Positions 8,433 through 16,480 of a DNA stretch of 36,845 nt are shown here, one piece after another (position 1 is the stretch's first letter; each line of letters starts with the position of its first letter). This DNA is from Parelusimicrobium sp031549165 (GTDB taxonomy: Bacteria; Elusimicrobiota; Elusimicrobia; Elusimicrobiales; Elusimicrobiaceae), in the NCBI GenBank assembly GCA_031549165.1, contig JAVBQE010000008.1, positions 1 to 36,845 of the forward strand, written 5' to 3'. The position numbers and the translations under genes are program-made. The notes beneath the pieces are model-generated. The model did no database searches, was not told the DNA's origin, and saw nothing but the letters and a program-made list of their open reading frames with translations.

Positions 8433-9179
8433 ATGAAAACTACTGCGGAAATGGACCTATTATATACTACATACAATAAGCGCGCGCTCGTCTCACCGGA
8501 CCCGCTGCAATTCCTTTATGCATATAAAGATATTAAGGACCGGGAGATAGTGGCGCTGATAGCCGGGTGCTTTGCGTACGGAAATGTAAAACAAATAATA
8601 AAAAATGTTGGCTCAATATTGGAACAAATGGGCCCTTCGCCCTATAATTTTATAATGAATAAGAAGTTTTCCGGCCCGTTTAAATATAGGTTTACTACTA
8701 AGGAAGAGCTGCTTAATTTTTTAGCAGCGATAAAACAAATAATTAAAAAATACGGCTCCTTAGAAAACTGTTTCCACACCTTCTACAAAGACGATAATGT
8801 GGAAAACGCGCTAAGAGGTTTTGCCAGTGCCCTGCGCGCGCACGGCAATGTAAAAAGCCTTGTGCCGGACCCGGAAAAGAACAGCGCGTTAAAAAGATTA
8901 AATTTATTTTTACGCTGGATGGTACGTAAAGACGAAGTAGACCCCGGCGGCTGGAAGAAAATAAAAACACACAACTTAATCGTCCCCCTAGACGTACATA
9001 TGCACCGCATAGCGCGCATGCTGGGACTTACAAAAAGAAACCAGGCAGATATGAAAACCGCCATAGAAATATCGCGCGCACTAAAAAAACACTGCTCGCA
9101 CGACCCGATAAAGTACGACTTTTGCCTAACAAGGTTCGGCATAAGAGACGACATGGACATCAAAGATTTACAGAAATAA
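8433..9179 (+). CDS. TIGR02757-family (DUF2400) protein
   Basis: A 248-residue protein matching the conserved family with an N-terminal YNKR...SPDPLQFLY pattern, DREIVALIAGCFAYGNVKQI, SPYNFI, a central RLNLFLRWMVR block, and the VPLDVHMHRIARMLGLT segment near the C-terminus, followed by DPIKYDFCLTRFGI. The last parts recall helix-hairpin-helix DNA-glycosylase folds, but no biochemical function is established. The ATG at 8433 has no SD; an ATG at 8451 is an alternative start. It diverges from murE by 25 bp. Confidence 0.85.
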   Translation: MKTTAEMDLLYTTYNKRALVSPDPLQFLYAYKDIKDREIVALIAGCFAYGNVKQIIKNVGSILEQMGPSPYNFIMNKKFSGPFKYRFTTKEELLNFLAAIKQIIKKYGSLENCFHTFYKDDNVENALRGFASALRAHGNVKSLVPDPEKNSALKRLNLFLRWMVRKDEVDPGGWKKIKTHNLIVPLDVHMHRIARMLGLTKRNQADMKTAIEISRALKKHCSHDPIKYDFCLTRFGIRDDMDIKDLQK

Positions 9180-9181
9180 GA

Positions 9182-9211
9182 GGGAGATTGCCGCGCTCCG
9201 CTCGCAATGAC
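9182..9211. repeat. Dispersed intergenic repeat, GGGAGATTGC...GCAATGAC family, short copy
   Basis: A 30-bp copy directly after the TIGR02757 stop codon, with the same ends as the 58-bp copy at 2151-2208 but without the inner portion. Both lie between convergent genes. Confidence 0.6.
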
Positions 9212-9224
9212 TACACTGTTGTTA

Positions 9225-9258
9225 TAAAAAAGCCGTCCGCAAGCCCTTTGCGGACGGC
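9225..9258 (-). terminator. Terminator of the efflux operon
   Basis: GCCGTCCGCAA (9232-9242) pairs perfectly with TTGCGGACGGC (9248-9258). On the minus strand the 11-bp stem is followed by TTTTTTAT, 24 bp after the permease stop. On the plus strand no T run follows. Confidence 0.88.
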
Positions 9259-9282
9259 CTATCTTATGTTGCAATTAACGAA

Positions 9283-12200
9283 CTAATTATTCGCAAACTT
9301 TTGTTTAACCCACTCACTCAAGTCGTCCAGCAAGGTGTATGTAACTGGCGTCATCAGCAGCGTAATGAGCAGAGATAGCGCCTGCCCGCCCGCCACCACG
9401 ATGCCTAAGCTCCTTCTCGTGCCGGAGCCTGCGCCCGTGCCAAACACAATGGGCAGCACGCCCATGATAAGCGTAATGGTAGTCATCAAAATAGGTCTAA
9501 GCCTAGTCTTGTTCGCTTCCAAAATAGCGTCTAAGCGCGGAAGGCCTTTGTGGCGCAGAGTATTAGTATAGTCCACCTGCAAAATAGCGTTTTTACTGAC
9601 GATACCGATTAACATAAACATACCCAGCAAACTAAATATATTTAGCGTCTCCCCAGTAATTGCCAGCGATATCACCGCAAATGGAATAGTAAGCGGCAGC
9701 GACACCAAAATAGCGATGGGGTGCGAATAGCTTTCAAACTGCGAAGCAAGAATCATATACTTAAACAAGAAAGCTAATAAAAATGCTATTAAGAAAGACT
9801 TAAACATCTTCATCATCTCTTTAGTCCTGCCGCCATAGGAGCCATGGTACCCGGGATCAGGGTTCAAACTCTTAAAAGAAGCTTCCACCAGTTTGGTGGC
9901 GCTCTGTAAGTCTATGCCATGGCTGATGTTTGCCTTAACGGTAACCTGGCGCTGGCGGTTGTGACGGTCAATCTGCGTGGGGCCTACGCCGGCCTCAATT
10001 TCGGAAATGCTGTCTAAGCGCACCACTTCGCCCGTTGTAGTAGGAATTAAGAGAGAGGCCACTGCGTCCTTGCTGTCTCTGTACTCTTCCGCTACGCGAA
10101 GGCGCACTTCGTAAAGCTCGTCGCCTTCTTTGTATTTGGTAATTGCATCCTCTCCTCCCACCATAGTGCGAAGCGCAGAAGAGATATCCAAAATTTTAAC
10201 GCCTAAAGCTTGCGCTTTATCTCTGTCTATAATAACCCTGTACTCTGGTTTAGCAAGAGAAAAAGACATATCCAAGTCTATAAAGCGGCCGTCTTTTCTA
10301 AGTATGTCTATTGTCCTATCCGCATAATCTACAAGCTTATCAATATCCGGACCGGAGATAATGTACTGCACCGCAGCTTCGCCGCTGGAAGGACCGTCGG
10401 ACACGATTGAGGTGGTCGTCTTTATCCCTTCGTACTTAGAAAGCATTTCACGCGTAACGTCTACAAACTTTTTGGAGTTAATTTTCTTTCGCGCGTTTCT
10501 GTCCTGCAGTTCCACAATAATATAGCTGTGGTTTACCGCGCCGGAAGAAAGAAATGAGTTGGAGTTAATACCCACCGCACTGAAAACATCTTTAATATAA
10601 GGCAGCCTTTTTATTTCTTCCTCCATCTGGAACACCATGTTGCGCGAGTCCTCGTAGCTGGTGCCCACGGGCGTTTCTATGTTGATTTGGAATTTGCCGG
10701 AGTCGTCCTCAGGCATAAAGTCCCCGCCGACAAATTTAGCGCTGAAGGGCAGTATTATAAAGAACAGTACGGCGGAAATAACTACCATCAGCCACCTTCT
10801 TCTAAGCGCCCATTCCAGCATAGGCATATAAAAGTCCAGCAGCTTACCGTTGACGGTAGTAACCAGCTTTTCCAGACCTCCCTGTTTCTTTTCATGCTTT
10901 AACATTTTGGCGCAAAGCATAGGCGTTAAAGTAAGCGCCACCACGCCGGACAGCGCAATAGCAAACACCACCGTTAAACCATATGAGCGCACAAAACGGC
11001 CCATAATACCGCTCATGTAAGCAAGCGGTAAGAAAATAACTAAGATGGAAGCTGTCGTCGCTATAATAGCGCCGGTAATTTCTTTGGAGCCTTCCAGCGC
11101 CGCCTGTTTGGGGCTTTTGCCATACTCTTCCATATGCCTGTAAATGTTTTCAAGCATAACGATACCGTCGTCAATAACGATACCTACGGCCACGGTTAAG
11201 CCCAACAAAGTCATATTATTAAGCGTAAAGCCGGAGCGGCTCATAAAAAAGAACGTGCCGATAATAGACGTAGGAATGGCCAGCGAAGCAATAAACGTGG
11301 ACTTCACCGAACCCATGAAAATAAATACCGCTATAGACGCTAAAATAGCACCTAATATCAAGTGCTCCAGCACAGCGTTAACAGAATCTCTAATATTGCT
11401 TGACTGGTCAAGTAATAAGTTTACCTGTATGTCTGCGGGTAATGTTTTTTTAATAGTTTCTAATCGTTCTTTGATAGCGCCGATAACCGCCAGAGTGTTT
11501 CTGCCGCTCTGCTTTTTAACTTCTAAAGAAACTGAGCGTCTGCCGTTAAGCCATGTGCTGCTTCTCTCGTACTGGCCGGAGTCTTCCACAGTGCCTACGT
11601 CTGAAAGTTTTATTTTAGCGCCGTTTCTGGTGGCTAAAAAGATGTTTGCAAAGTCACTCACTCTAGGCACGCGCCCTAAAATGCGAAGCACATATTCGCT
11701 GTGTTTAGACTCCACTCTGCCGCCGGGGATTTCTATGTTCTGGTCCGCCAGCGCGCTCTTAACCGTGCCTATAGGTATATTAAGAGCGGTAAGTTTAAAC
11801 GGGTTAACCGTAACGTGCACCTCTCTCTGCCTGCCGCCTAAAATACTTACAGAGCCTACGCCAGCCACGTTTTCAATATTTTCCTTAATTTGCTTTCTGG
11901 CAAGCTCGGTTAGGTCAATAATATTTCTGTTGCCGGAAACGGAAATGGTGAGCACAGGCAGCGCGTCAAAGTTAAGCTTGCTGATAACCGGCGGGTCAAT
12001 GCCGTCGGGGAGATCTTTGGTGATAAGGTTAACTTTGTCACGCACTTCCTGGGCGGCAACGTCCCCGTTTTTTTCCAGCACGAACTGGATGGCCACTATG
12101 GAAGCACCTTCAAAACTGTAGGAGTTAAGCTCGTCTATACCTTCAATGGCGTTAACACTTTCTTCTATAAGTTTGGTAACGGACGTTTCAATTTCTTCCG

Positions 12201-12417
12201 GGCTCGCGCCGGGAAGAGTGGTCTGTACAAGCACATAGGGGAACTCCACGTTAGGGTAAGAGTCTACTCCCATGCTTTGGTAGCCTACAAAACCTAATAC
12301 CACCATAACCAGCGATAACATTATCGTCGTCACCGGGCGGTTAATGAAAATGGAGGAAAACCCCGCCCCGCCGCTTACTTTGCCTAAATTTTCTATATGT
12401 TCTTTTTTTTCTGCCAT
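9283..12417 (-). CDS. RND-family efflux permease (AcrB/MexB-like, HAE1 type)
   Basis: A 1044-residue inner-membrane proton antiporter that would pump substrates from the periplasm or membrane into a TolC channel. The first membrane helix (about 27-47) is followed by the porter-domain block VDSYPNVEFP...LPGASPEEIE, and a large helix cluster contains VGIVIDDGIVMLENI with the paired Asp of the proton relay in TM4. The second half repeats the plan, with KNAILQVDY and LRPILMTT near the end. Length is typical. Its start is one base after the stop of the adaptor gene, so the operon is tetR-tolC-adaptor-permease. Drug or other substrate cannot be told from sequence. Confidence 0.95.
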   Translation of the reverse strand: MAEKKEHIENLGKVSGGAGFSSIFINRPVTTIMLSLVMVVLGFVGYQSMGVDSYPNVEFPYVLVQTTLPGASPEEIETSVTKLIEESVNAIEGIDELNSYSFEGASIVAIQFVLEKNGDVAAQEVRDKVNLITKDLPDGIDPPVISKLNFDALPVLTISVSGNRNIIDLTELARKQIKENIENVAGVGSVSILGGRQREVHVTVNPFKLTALNIPIGTVKSALADQNIEIPGGRVESKHSEYVLRILGRVPRVSDFANIFLATRNGAKIKLSDVGTVEDSGQYERSSTWLNGRRSVSLEVKKQSGRNTLAVIGAIKERLETIKKTLPADIQVNLLLDQSSNIRDSVNAVLEHLILGAILASIAVFIFMGSVKSTFIASLAIPTSIIGTFFFMSRSGFTLNNMTLLGLTVAVGIVIDDGIVMLENIYRHMEEYGKSPKQAALEGSKEITGAIIATTASILVIFLPLAYMSGIMGRFVRSYGLTVVFAIALSGVVALTLTPMLCAKMLKHEKKQGGLEKLVTTVNGKLLDFYMPMLEWALRRRWLMVVISAVLFFIILPFSAKFVGGDFMPEDDSGKFQINIETPVGTSYEDSRNMVFQMEEEIKRLPYIKDVFSAVGINSNSFLSSGAVNHSYIIVELQDRNARKKINSKKFVDVTREMLSKYEGIKTTTSIVSDGPSSGEAAVQYIISGPDIDKLVDYADRTIDILRKDGRFIDLDMSFSLAKPEYRVIIDRDKAQALGVKILDISSALRTMVGGEDAITKYKEGDELYEVRLRVAEEYRDSKDAVASLLIPTTTGEVVRLDSISEIEAGVGPTQIDRHNRQRQVTVKANISHGIDLQSATKLVEASFKSLNPDPGYHGSYGGRTKEMMKMFKSFLIAFLLAFLFKYMILASQFESYSHPIAILVSLPLTIPFAVISLAITGETLNIFSLLGMFMLIGIVSKNAILQVDYTNTLRHKGLPRLDAILEANKTRLRPILMTTITLIMGVLPIVFGTGAGSGTRRSLGIVVAGGQALSLLITLLMTPVTYTLLDDLSEWVKQKFANN

Positions 12418-12418
12418 A

Positions 12419-13300
12419 CTATTGCACTTTTACCTTGCTGCCTTCTTTAAGGCCGTATGCGGAAGCAATTACAGTTTCTCCGCCGGAAAGCCCTTTGGTT
12501 ATTTCGGTATACTCGTCGTTGGAGAAACCGATGGTGACGTCCTGCCTGGAGGCCTTGTCATCGCGTACTAAGAATACATAGCTCTTTTTATCGGCGTCTT
12601 CAAAAATGTTTTTGGAAGAAACAGATAAAGCATTGCTCTTCTCTGCTAAAATAACATTCGCTTTGGCGAACATGCCGGATTTAATTTCTCCGTCTTTATT
12701 GTCGGCTAACAACTCTACGCGCACAGTTCTGCTCTGTGCGTCTATTACTGGGCTTATAATGGTAACTTCAGCGGGAAACTCTTTGCCCGGTAAAGATTCT
12801 ACAGTGAAAGTAGCCTTCTGCCCCTTGTGAAGCTGCGAAGCATACCTTTCCGGCACGTCCAAAATAACGCGCACTTTAAGCTGGTTTACTACAAAGGCTA
12901 CCGGCGTAGTTTTGGTGGCGTGCTGGCCCGGGTCAAGATAGATTTTCCCCACTATCCCTGAAATTGTTGAAGGAACAACAACAGGCTCGTAAACGGCGCC
13001 CACTTCGTCTCTTTCTATAAGCGCTACCGTCTGATCTCTCTTAACGCTGTCTCCTTCTTTAAGAAGGTTTCTTTTAAGTTTGCCTTCTACTCTTGGGTAA
13101 AGGACGGCTTCTTCAAGCGCCTTTATGCTGCCAGAAAGCAGGACTTCCTTTTTCAGATTTCTCTTCTTAGCCGTTTCGGTAGACACGACAAAAATGTTCG
13201 TGTCTATCTCTTTTAAAATTTTAGACGGGTCTTTTTTAAATATTAAAAACACCGCTGCTATTGCTATTAAAATTATGGAACCTAGAACTATTTTTTTCAT
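12419..13300 (-). CDS. Periplasmic adaptor (membrane fusion protein) of the RND pump
   Basis: A 293-residue HlyD/AcrA-type subunit. An N-terminal membrane anchor (about 5-20) is followed by a lipoyl half (GSIKALEEAVLYPRVEGKL), then directly by the second lipoyl half, the beta-barrel (VPERYASQLHKGQ) and the membrane-proximal domain. It is much shorter than AcrA (about 370-400 aa): the long alpha-hairpin that usually separates the two lipoyl halves is essentially missing. It therefore probably contacts TolC differently or through the short type of assembly. Its ATG overlaps the tolC stop (ATGA), with SD GAGG upstream. Confidence 0.9.
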   Translation of the reverse strand: MKKIVLGSIILIAIAAVFLIFKKDPSKILKEIDTNIFVVSTETAKKRNLKKEVLLSGSIKALEEAVLYPRVEGKLKRNLLKEGDSVKRDQTVALIERDEVGAVYEPVVVPSTISGIVGKIYLDPGQHATKTTPVAFVVNQLKVRVILDVPERYASQLHKGQKATFTVESLPGKEFPAEVTIISPVIDAQSRTVRVELLADNKDGEIKSGMFAKANVILAEKSNALSVSSKNIFEDADKKSYVFLVRDDKASRQDVTIGFSNDEYTEITKGLSGGETVIASAYGLKEGSKVKVQ

Positions 13301-14652
13301 TTTACTGTAACCTCGCTGCCTACTGAATATCTTAAATCTGCTAAAGAGGCAAACGCATCATACGCCGCCTGAATATACTGTAACTCCGCCGTGTTTAAAG
13401 CAGAAGTGGCTTCGTCCACCTCAAGCCTACTGGCTAAGCCCGCGCTGTAGCGTTTCAAAAACGCGCTGACGTTTTCTTTGGACTGTTTTACCACGCCTTC
13501 GCCTGCTTTAAGCCTTTCCACAGCCTCTTTATAATTAAGGAAATTTCTTTTTACTTCTATTTTTACCTGTGTTATTTTGTCGTTATAGGAGTTCTGCGCC
13601 TGCTCGTAGGCAAGTTTTCTCTGCTGTATTAAAGAACTCGTTCTAAAACCTTCAAATATCGGCCAGGATAATTTAGCGCCGACGGCGGATGTCCAGTAAT
13701 ATTCATTAGAACCAGGAAACCCGTTCTCCGTCTGCCCGTTATAATATCTGTTGGCGAAAGCAGATATTGTCGGGAAGTTATTGGCTCGTTCCACCTTTAT
13801 CTGTTCTTTAGTAACCGCCATATTTAACTTCTCAAGCACAAGCTCGGGCCTGTTTTCTAAAGCTAAAGAGTAAAGCTTGTCAAGCGGCATCAGAGTGGGC
13901 ACTTTAAGCGTTTCATTATCCCACTGAAGGTGAATGCTGGCCTCTGGGTCCTTATTTAAAAGCTGCTTAAGAGAAAGAAGGGCAATCTCGTAATCATTCT
14001 TCGCCTTTATAACTTTAGGCTCAATAGTTGATACGTTAACCTTTTGGCTAAGCACGTCAAGACTGCTGGCCAAGCCGGCTTTATAGCGGGCTTCGGTTTC
14101 GCTCAAATGTTCTTTGGCAACGTCTAAATATTCCTGCTGCACCGCAATGAGCGCGGAGGACAGAATTACCAAATAGCAGGTATTTGTAACCACACGTGTA
14201 ATGCGCTGACGCACGTCCTCGTAGTTAAAATAACCTATGCCTCTCCAGCTTTTTGCTATTTCCACCCCGGAGCTGACGAGGCCGCCGGAATATAGTATCC
14301 AGTTAGCGTCTGCGCCTGCGCTGTAGGTGTTAGTGCTCCCAACGGTTACCTTTTCCCCCCCGATAATAAAAGCCGGTTTTTCTATATTTCTTGAATAGCT
14401 GCCGCTAAGTGAAATGCTGGGATATACATAAGAAGTATACTGCCTGACCTGCTCATCGTATATCTGCTTAGTTTTAAGTGCGTTTACTACCTGTGCGTTA
14501 TTTTCCAGCGCGATATTTACAGCTTCTGTAATATTAACGCCGGTGCCTTCTTTAGAGCTTTTGTGCGCGGGCATATCTACTACATTTATCTCCACGCAAA
14601 AAGCATTGCTTACTAAAGAAAACACTATTAATAATGTTGCTAATTTCTTCAT
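13297..14652 (-). CDS. TolC-family outer-membrane efflux protein
   Basis: A 451-residue precursor with a signal peptide (Lys-Lys, hydrophobic stretch, cleavage near SNAFC-VE at about 19-20). Two structural repeats of long coiled-coil helices follow, typical of the outer-membrane efflux family: the first begins ITEAVNIALENNAQV, and the YSAGLASRLEVDEA block closes the second. It forms the trimeric exit duct for the RND pump encoded directly downstream. A purine-rich AGGAAATAAAAAGA precedes the ATG. The last codons overlap the adaptor start by 4 bp. Confidence 0.93.
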   Translation of the reverse strand: MKKLATLLIVFSLVSNAFCVEINVVDMPAHKSSKEGTGVNITEAVNIALENNAQVVNALKTKQIYDEQVRQYTSYVYPSISLSGSYSRNIEKPAFIIGGEKVTVGSTNTYSAGADANWILYSGGLVSSGVEIAKSWRGIGYFNYEDVRQRITRVVTNTCYLVILSSALIAVQQEYLDVAKEHLSETEARYKAGLASSLDVLSQKVNVSTIEPKVIKAKNDYEIALLSLKQLLNKDPEASIHLQWDNETLKVPTLMPLDKLYSLALENRPELVLEKLNMAVTKEQIKVERANNFPTISAFANRYYNGQTENGFPGSNEYYWTSAVGAKLSWPIFEGFRTSSLIQQRKLAYEQAQNSYNDKITQVKIEVKRNFLNYKEAVERLKAGEGVVKQSKENVSAFLKRYSAGLASRLEVDEATSALNTAELQYIQAAYDAFASLADLRYSVGSEVTVK

Positions 14653-14657
14653 TCTTT

Positions 14658-15287
14658 TTATTTCCTTTTTTCTTTTTTATAAAATTCTTTTACGCCTAAA
14701 AATATTATTTCGTTCATGCGTCTGGGCAAGTCCGAGTCAAACTCAAAGCGAAAGCCTGTTAAGGTGTTCATCATATAATGCATAGTCACAGAAGATGTTA
14801 AATGCAGAATATCGCTCGCACTGCCTGCGGGTATTTCCCCCTTTTCTTCATACGTTTTAAAAATACGCTCAAAATGGTTCTTGCGCTCGCACTTAACGTC
14901 AATAAACGTCTGCCCGCCCTTTTTGCCGCCGCGCGCGGCGTAGCTCATTACGTGCATAAAGAAGGAAACCCTCTTCGGTTCCTTCTTAAAATATTCCAGA
15001 TGCATCTGGAAAGACTTTTCACAAATTTCTTTTAAAGACATTCCTTTTTTAACGTCGTCTTCAATTTGCTCATGATAGTCCGCCATAGAAGAGCCAATGA
15101 TACTTCTGCATAAATCTTCTTTATCTTTAAAGTAGTAGTATAAAACGGGTTTGGTAACGTGGCAGGCCGCAGCAATTTCGCGCATAGACACAGTGTCTAT
15201 GCCCTTTTTTGCCATAAGTTCAAAAGCGCGCTTCATTATTTTAGCACGCATTATAGTTTCTTTTGCTAATTTTTTTTCTGGCTGCAT
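14658..15287 (-). CDS. TetR/AcrR-family transcriptional regulator of the efflux operon
   Basis: A 209-residue repressor-type protein. The N-terminal helix-turn-helix is clear: FELMAKKGIDTVSMREIAAA, then CHVTKPVLYYYFKDKEDL, residues about 20-60. The C-terminal half is a variable ligand-binding domain with no recognisable specificity. It is the first gene of the efflux operon (5 bp before tolC), and a palindrome overlaps the likely transcription start, so it probably represses its own operon and responds to a pump substrate. The SD is weak (GGGAAAA). Confidence 0.92.
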   Translation of the reverse strand: MQPEKKLAKETIMRAKIMKRAFELMAKKGIDTVSMREIAAACHVTKPVLYYYFKDKEDLCRSIIGSSMADYHEQIEDDVKKGMSLKEICEKSFQMHLEYFKKEPKRVSFFMHVMSYAARGGKKGGQTFIDVKCERKNHFERIFKTYEEKGEIPAGSASDILHLTSSVTMHYMMNTLTGFRFEFDSDLPRRMNEIIFLGVKEFYKKEKRK

Positions 15288-15332
15288 AAGTAATTTTCCC
15301 GTCGTGAAAATATTTTTAAAAAATAAAAATTC

Positions 15333-15378
15333 TACCTACTGGTAAGTAAATTATACCATTATTATATATTGTGCGCAA
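15333..15378 (-). promoter_or_regulatory. Promoter and TetR-type operator of the efflux operon
   Basis: On the minus strand: -35 TTGCGC (15373-15378), a 17-bp spacer, a perfect -10 TATAAT (15350-15355), then the palindrome TACTTACCAGTAGGTA (15333-15348, 12 of 16 positions symmetric) over the expected transcription start. A palindrome at this position would block the polymerase. The position suits the TetR-type regulator encoded next as repressor. Confidence 0.7.
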
Positions 15379-15395
15379 CTTTATATTAAATTTTC

Positions 15396-15401
15396 TATAC
15401 T
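15396..15401 (+). promoter_or_regulatory. Candidate -10 box (TATACT) of the first prepilin gene
   Basis: TATACT lies 12 bp before the GAGGAGG of this gene. The other two prepilin genes have the same hexamer at similar positions (19220 and 30401). No convincing -35 is visible; the upstream DNA is A/T-rich. Confidence 0.45.
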
Positions 15402-15425
15402 ATAAATAACATAGAGGAGGTCTTT

Positions 15426-15999
15426 ATGAATAACAAAAAAACCGCGCATCATACCCCCCCCCCCCCCTGTATTTAGCGTAATTTTCCCCAGGGCTTTTAC
15501 GCTGATAGAACTGCTGGTTGTTGTACTTATTACAGGCATTCTCGCCGCAATAGCCATACCCCAATATCAAAGTGCCGCCGCAAAAACAAAAGCCACCGAA
15601 ATGTTTATGATTTTAAAAACCGTCGGAGACGCTACAGAAAGATACCGTCTTGAAAACGGCGTTTATCCTGCCCAAAACGACTGGGACTCTTTGGATATTT
15701 CTCTTCCCGAAGAAAAAACTTCTAATAAACTAAATATTATTTTTAATAATAAATATCTTTTAAGAATCAATTATGAAAACCATTTAAAAGGCAACCACAT
15801 ACAAATGCTGCCGCAGACAAATACCCCGCTGATGCTTTCAGAACAATTAGGCGCTAACACTAAGGGAAAGTATACTTGTAGGTACACAGACAGTTTTGCC
15901 ACATATAAAAAAATGTGTGAAATGATTTGCAATACTAAAGACCCTGTTAAATTTACTGCAGTAAGCTCCTCCCACTATGCTGGTTTAACGAATTTATGA
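15426..15999 (+). CDS. Type IV prepilin-like protein, C-tract phase-variable, OFF as given
   Basis: A strong SD (GAGGAGGT) and ATG start a leader of MNNKKTAHHT, then a run of 14 C. With 14 C the frame reads TPPPPCI and stops at 15474. The pilin body (frame of 15493 to the stop at 15997) lies one frame off: an FTLIELLVVVLITG core, IPQYQ and a variable C-terminal part with Cys residues. A tract of 13 (or 10, 16) C joins the two parts as TPPPPVFSVIFPRA-FTLIELL. The residue before the expected cleavage point is Ala rather than Gly. The mature part would be about 167 aa, pilin-sized. An assembly or sequencing error in the tract would look the same. A terminator follows. Confidence 0.85.
15454..15467 (+). 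repeat. Homopolymeric C14 tract in a prepilin leader
   Basis: Fourteen consecutive C between the codons for HH-T and the conserved TGTATTTAGCGTAA. ON lengths are 1 modulo 3; 14 is 2 modulo 3, so the gene is out of frame. Confidence 0.9.
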
Positions 16000-16041
16000 A
16001 AGGGTGATTTTTATAATCTAAAATAATTAGTATTTTGCTGT

Positions 16042-16076
16042 AAAACAGCCTTTTTTGCCTAAAAAGGCTGTTTTTT
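16042..16076 (+). terminator. Terminator of the first prepilin gene
   Basis: AAAACAGCCTTTTT pairs with AAAAAGGCTGTTTT, followed by further Ts, 43 bp after the prepilin stop. Confidence 0.88.
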
Positions 16077-16276
16077 GCTCTTTTGGGGTACTTGCGCTAT
16101 AAGACTATTCTTTTTAAATATTCCGCTTAAATATTGTATTTTAAAAGTATTTTCTTTTTTTACGACGAGAGTTTTATGAGCTTTTTGCTCTTTTTAGCAT
16201 TTTCTGCCATTTTAAATAAGTTTTTACTTTTTTCTTGCCTTATACTTGCCTAATATCCCTTTTTTGATAATCAAAA

Positions 16277-16295
16277 AAGTTTCACGTGAAAACTT
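16277..16295. promoter_or_regulatory. parS-like ParB-binding site 1
   Basis: AAGTTTCACGTGAAAACTT, a near-perfect palindrome around CACGTG, close to the general bacterial parS consensus TGTTTCACGTGAAACA. Related sites occur at 17089, 18082 and 19132, all within 3 kb of parAB. A DnaA box starts inside its right end. Confidence 0.8.
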
Positions 16296-16437
16296 ATCCA
16301 CAAAAACTAACATGTTGATAAATCTGTGGATTATTTATATATTTTATCCCTAAATGCCGGAGATTTATAACTTTATCCCAACAATAAAGATAGTAAAGAT
16401 AGTTAGGGACAATGTTATAAAGATATAATAAACATTT
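16277..16437. other. Candidate oriC segment: DnaA boxes in AT-rich DNA
   Basis: A perfect DnaA box TTATCCACA (16294-16302) and an inverted near-match TGTGGATTA (16325-16333) are followed by weaker TTATCC variants and AT-rich DNA with the direct repeat AAAGATAGT (about 16386-16403). Site parS 1 abuts it. The gene-free stretch 16000-17120 otherwise holds a terminator, a possible structured RNA (16481-16666), GC-rich inverted repeats (16815-16945) and a G15 tract. The competing oriC candidate is the dnaA-dnaN interval. Confidence 0.45.
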
Positions 16438-16480
16438 GGCTCAATAGTCAAAATTAGGTATTAGTTAAGTTTTTAGTTGT

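Noticed and set aside
14188..14200. CACGTG core inside the tolC gene as a fifth parS site
   Set aside because: The flanks (CACACGTGTAAT) do not match the TTTT/AAAA arms of the local consensus; chance hexamer.
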